From Chloroflexota bacterium (GTDB taxonomy: Bacteria > Chloroflexota > Anaerolineae > Fen-1058): a DNA stretch of 8,050 nucleotides. Under the pieces are notes generated by a model that was not told the DNA's origin, searched no databases, and saw nothing but the letters and a program-made list of their open reading frames with translations. Of this stretch, positions 6,203 through 8,050 are shown one piece after another. The position numbers and the translations under genes are program-made. How positions within the stretch are numbered: the first letter of the stretch is position 1; the number at the start of each line of letters is the position of its first letter. Where the stretch lies: NCBI GenBank assembly GCA_016219235.1, contig JACRBO010000233.1, positions 1 through 8,050 on the forward strand. Reading direction: 5' to 3'.

Positions 6203-6667
6203 ATGATTAAAATCGCAAATGCGCCGTGTTCGTGGGGCGCGCTGGAGTTCGATCTGGCCGGTGAAGCGCCGGGCTACGTGCAGGTCTTGAACGAGATCGT
6301 CGAGACGGGCTACATCGGCACAGAACTGGGCGATTGGGGTTTCATGCCCACCGATCCGAAGAAACTTTCGGATGAAATTCATTCGCGCGGGTTGAAGTTA
6401 CTGGGCGCGTTCGTGCCAGTGTTGCTCAAAGACCCGAAAGCCCATGCAGCAGGCGTCGAAGTTGCGGTGCGCACTGCGAAGCTGATGGCCGCCGTCGAAG
6501 GCGATCTGCCCTTCATCGTGCTGGCCGACGACAATGGCAAGGATCCAGTTCGCACGAAGAACGCGGGCCGCGTCACGCCGGAGATAGGCCTGAGCGAATC
6601 CGAGTGGCAGATCGCGGCGGAAGCCGCGAAGAAGGTGGCTGAGGCTGTGACGAAAGACGCCGGTTAA
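6203..6667 (+). CDS. N-terminal fragment of the IolE-like protein
   Basis: With TAA read as stop, 154 residues are made: roughly the first half of the TIM barrel. It would lack the HHH, DCGH and HFHFKD metal-site segments and should be inactive alone. Confidence 0.55.
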   Translation: MIKIANAPCSWGALEFDLAGEAPGYVQVLNEIVETGYIGTELGDWGFMPTDPKKLSDEIHSRGLKLLGAFVPVLLKDPKAHAAGVEVAVRTAKLMAAVEGDLPFIVLADDNGKDPVRTKNAGRVTPEIGLSESEWQIAAEAAKKVAEAVTKDAG

Positions 6668-6754
6668 CGCACCGCGTTCCATCATCACTGCGCGGGCTTC
6701 GTCGAAACACCCGCCGAGATCGACAAGCTGCTCAGCCTGACCGATCCAAAACTG

Positions 6755-7102
6755 TTGGGCCTTGTGTTCGACTGCGGTCACTATGCCTTCGGCGGCGGCG
6801 ATCCGGTCGAGGGCTTGCGCAAACTGGGCAGCCGCGTGTGGCACTTCCACTTCAAGGATCACGAGCCTAACGTCCACGCGCAGGCCAAAGCGAATGGCTG
6901 GGACTATTTCCAGTCCGTAAGCGGTGGCGTCTTTTGCGAACTCGGCAAGGGCAATGTGGACTTCCCGGCGCTCATCGCCGAACTGAAGAAGATCGGCTTT
7001 GACGGCTGGGGCGTGGTGGAGCAGGATGTGCTGCCGGGTATGGGCCAACCCAAAGAGTCCGCGCGGCGCAATCGAGAATACATCAAGTCGCTGGGGCTGT
7101 AA
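6755..7102 (+). CDS. C-terminal fragment of the IolE-like protein
   Basis: 115 codons from a TTG at 6755, in the same frame as the fragment before the TAA. The TTG is an internal Leu codon (KLLGLVFDCGH), has no ribosome site, and the conserved FHHHCAGFVET block lies upstream of it. It is very unlikely to be an independent gene and is best taken as the rest of the interrupted one. Confidence 0.35.
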   Translation: MGLVFDCGHYAFGGGDPVEGLRKLGSRVWHFHFKDHEPNVHAQAKANGWDYFQSVSGGVFCELGKGNVDFPALIAELKKIGFDGWGVVEQDVLPGMGQPKESARRNREYIKSLGL

Positions 7103-7112
7103 AGCTTTGCAA

Positions 7113-7166
7113 GTAGGGCGCGTTTCCATACGCGCCACAACCGGCGGCTATGGAAAGCCGCCCTAC
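7113..7166. repeat. Paired mini-hairpin repeat after iolE
   Basis: Two 24-nt arms, 7113-7136 and 7143-7166, are inverted copies of each other differing at four positions. Each arm holds its own 6-bp hairpin: GGCGCG-TTTCCATA-CGCGCC (7117-7136) and GGCGGC-TATGGAAA-GCCGCC (7143-7162). The four differences are CG/GC swaps that keep both hairpins paired. The outer ends GTAGGGCG and CGCCCTAC can pair as well. It may also act in mRNA 3'-end formation for iolE. Confidence 0.7.
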
Positions 7167-7177
7167 TAGGGAATAGC

Positions 7178-7247
7178 CGTAAAAGAACACAAAGAGCGCA
7201 AGGAACATCGTTTTTGATCTTTTGTGATCTTTGTGTTCTCTCGTGGC
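7178..7247. repeat. Imperfect foldback repeat before iolG (ACAAAG/CTTTGTG type)
   Basis: The left arm contains AAAAGAACACAAAGAGCGCA (7181-7200). The right arm (7216-7246) contains GATCTTTGTGTTCTCTCGTG. The 12 bases AGAACACAAAGA recur exactly in the reverse complement of the right arm. It is the third foldback of this design in the window. Positions 7248-7283 show nothing else. Confidence 0.65.
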
Positions 7248-7283
7248 CTGGTGAATGTCACTTTGTCGAACTAATCATCTTTC

Positions 7284-7288
7284 AGGAG
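7284..7288 (+). promoter_or_regulatory. Shine-Dalgarno site of the iolG-like gene
   Basis: AGGAG, 7 nt before the ATG at 7296, supports that start. Confidence 0.8.
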
Positions 7289-7295
7289 ATACAAC

Positions 7296-8050
7296 ATGAG
7301 TACTGGAAACATCCGAGTAGGCGTGATCGGCACAGGCGGCATGGGCACGCGGCACGCCGTGAATATCCATCGCTTCGTCGGCGGCGCAAGTGTCACAGCC
7401 GTATACGATCTCGATCAGGGTCATGCAAATCAGGCCGCGGCGCAATGCGGCAATGCGAGGGTCTTCGATGATCCAATCAAATTGATCAACGACGGCAGCG
7501 TGGATGCGGTGGTGATCGCGTCGCCCGATGGCACGCACGCCGACATGACGCTGGCCTGTCTCAAGGCGGGCAAGCCCGTGTTGTGCGAGAAGCCGCTGGC
7601 GACCAAAGCCGAAGACGCCGTAAAAGTCCTCGAGGCCGAAGTGGCGATCGGGCGCAGGCTGATCGCGGTGGGCTTCATGCGCCGCTTCGATCCGCAGCAC
7701 GTGGCCGTGAAGAACATGGCGACTTCGGGCGAGATCGGCCAGCCGCTGTTGTGGAAAGGCGTGCATCGCAACGCGCAGGTCGCGTTTGGTATTACGGGCG
7801 CGACGATCCTCATCAACTCGGCGGGACACGACTTTGATTCGGCGCGTTTCCTGCTGGGCCAGGAAGTGCAGGATGTGTTTGTGCGCGGCCTGAAATCGCG
7901 CCCGGAACTGCACGAGGATACGAAGGACCTGCTGCTGATCCAGATGACGCTGAGCAACAACTGCCTCGCGTCGGGCGAGGTGTATGTCAACGACGAATAT
8001 GGCTACGAAGTCTCGGCCGAACTTGTCTGCCAGCGCGGCACGGCGATCAC
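7296..8050 (+). CDS. iolG: IolG-like Gfo/Idh/MocA dehydrogenase (partial, runs off the right edge)
   Basis: 251 codons are open to the window edge. Family members have about 330-350 residues, so roughly the last 80-100 are missing. The N-terminus is a Rossmann fold with GVIGTGGMG at 9-17 and an acidic strand end (YDLD, 37-40) that favours NAD. CEKPLA contains Lys99, the family's catalytic lysine. GFMRRFDP (126-133) is common in inositol dehydrogenases. The catalytic Asp-x-x-x-His of Bacillus IolG appears here as Asn174-x-x-x-His178 in INSAGHDFD. The likely reaction is oxidation of myo-inositol (or another cyclitol or sugar) at one hydroxyl to a ketone in the cytosol, feeding the IolE-type dehydratase encoded just upstream. 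A different sugar dehydrogenase of the same family is possible, since the family is broad. Confidence 0.82.
   Translation, partial: MSTGNIRVGVIGTGGMGTRHAVNIHRFVGGASVTAVYDLDQGHANQAAAQCGNARVFDDPIKLINDGSVDAVVIASPDGTHADMTLACLKAGKPVLCEKPLATKAEDAVKVLEAEVAIGRRLIAVGFMRRFDPQHVAVKNMATSGEIGQPLLWKGVHRNAQVAFGITGATILINSAGHDFDSARFLLGQEVQDVFVRGLKSRPELHEDTKDLLLIQMTLSNNCLASGEVYVNDEYGYEVSAELVCQRGTAI

Larger units (their letters stand above)
6203..7102 (+). pseudogene. iolE: IolE-like inosose dehydratase frame with one in-frame TAA
   Basis: Read through, 299 codons, the normal length for IolE and related xylose-isomerase-like TIM-barrel proteins (AP endonuclease 2 superfamily). IolE removes water from 2-keto-myo-inositol. 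Motifs run on both sides of the stop: NAPCSWGALEF at the start, GTELGDWGF, ADDNG and SEWQ before it; FHHHCAGFVETP, DCGHYAFGGGDP, WHFHFKD and GVVEQD after it. These are the expected metal-site and barrel motifs. Codon 155 (6665-6667) is TAA, within a segment that aligns with GLKLVYHHH of Bacillus IolE, where a Leu is expected. TTA to TAA is one base change. No frameshift is needed and no residues are missing. A gene for an IolH/IolI-type isomerase or another sugar-phosphate epimerase is possible. It may be a real null allele or a base error. Confidence 0.75.

Noticed and set aside
6398..7138. 246-codon reading frame on the minus strand across the iolE-like gene
   Set aside because: It is a shadow of GC-rich coding sequence: the plus frame has clear IolE motifs, and the minus frame has no recognisable domain or ribosome site.

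Overview
The window is GC-rich bacterial DNA with every gene on the + strand. It looks like part of an inositol (or related polyol) uptake and breakdown cluster. The likely host is an uncultured member of the Chloroflexota. That placement is an inference from the Pro/Ala-rich linker behind a lipobox and from gaps packed with foldback repeats of a kind common in that phylum; no marker gene here proves it.

Layout. Positions 25-160 form a nested palindromic element. A lipoprotein reading frame follows (263-2992), made of three near-identical sugar-binding domains in tandem with an exact 873-bp period. It is interrupted by two in-frame TAG codons in the first copy. Positions 2993-3415 hold no gene but contain a terminator-like hairpin and a large composite palindrome. 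Then come a divergent transaldolase-family enzyme (3416-4498), an MmsA/IolA-type CoA-acylating semialdehyde dehydrogenase (4642-6114), an IolE-like TIM-barrel protein with one in-frame TAA (6203-7102), and an IolG-like Gfo/Idh/MocA dehydrogenase that runs off the right edge (7296 onward). Each of the last three genes is preceded by a diverged foldback of the same general design, and the gap before iolG carries a second type as well.

How the genes fit together. The binding protein would capture a sugar or cyclitol outside the membrane for an ABC importer whose permease and ATPase lie outside the window. IolG would oxidise myo-inositol to the 2-keto form and IolE would dehydrate it. After ring opening and aldol cleavage by enzymes not seen here, MmsA would turn malonic semialdehyde into acetyl-CoA. 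The transaldolase-family enzyme is the non-canonical member. Its active site resembles fructose-6-phosphate aldolase in one key position, so it may be an aldolase working in this pathway.

The most notable points are the triplicated binding domain, the paired AAG-to-TAG changes at neighbouring lysine codons of copy 1 only, and a third in-frame stop in iolE. TAA and TGA end the intact genes here and no complete gene ends in TAG. Decay, sequencing or assembly error, and TAG readthrough therefore cannot be separated from this sequence alone, although the TAA in iolE argues against simple TAG recoding as the whole explanation.
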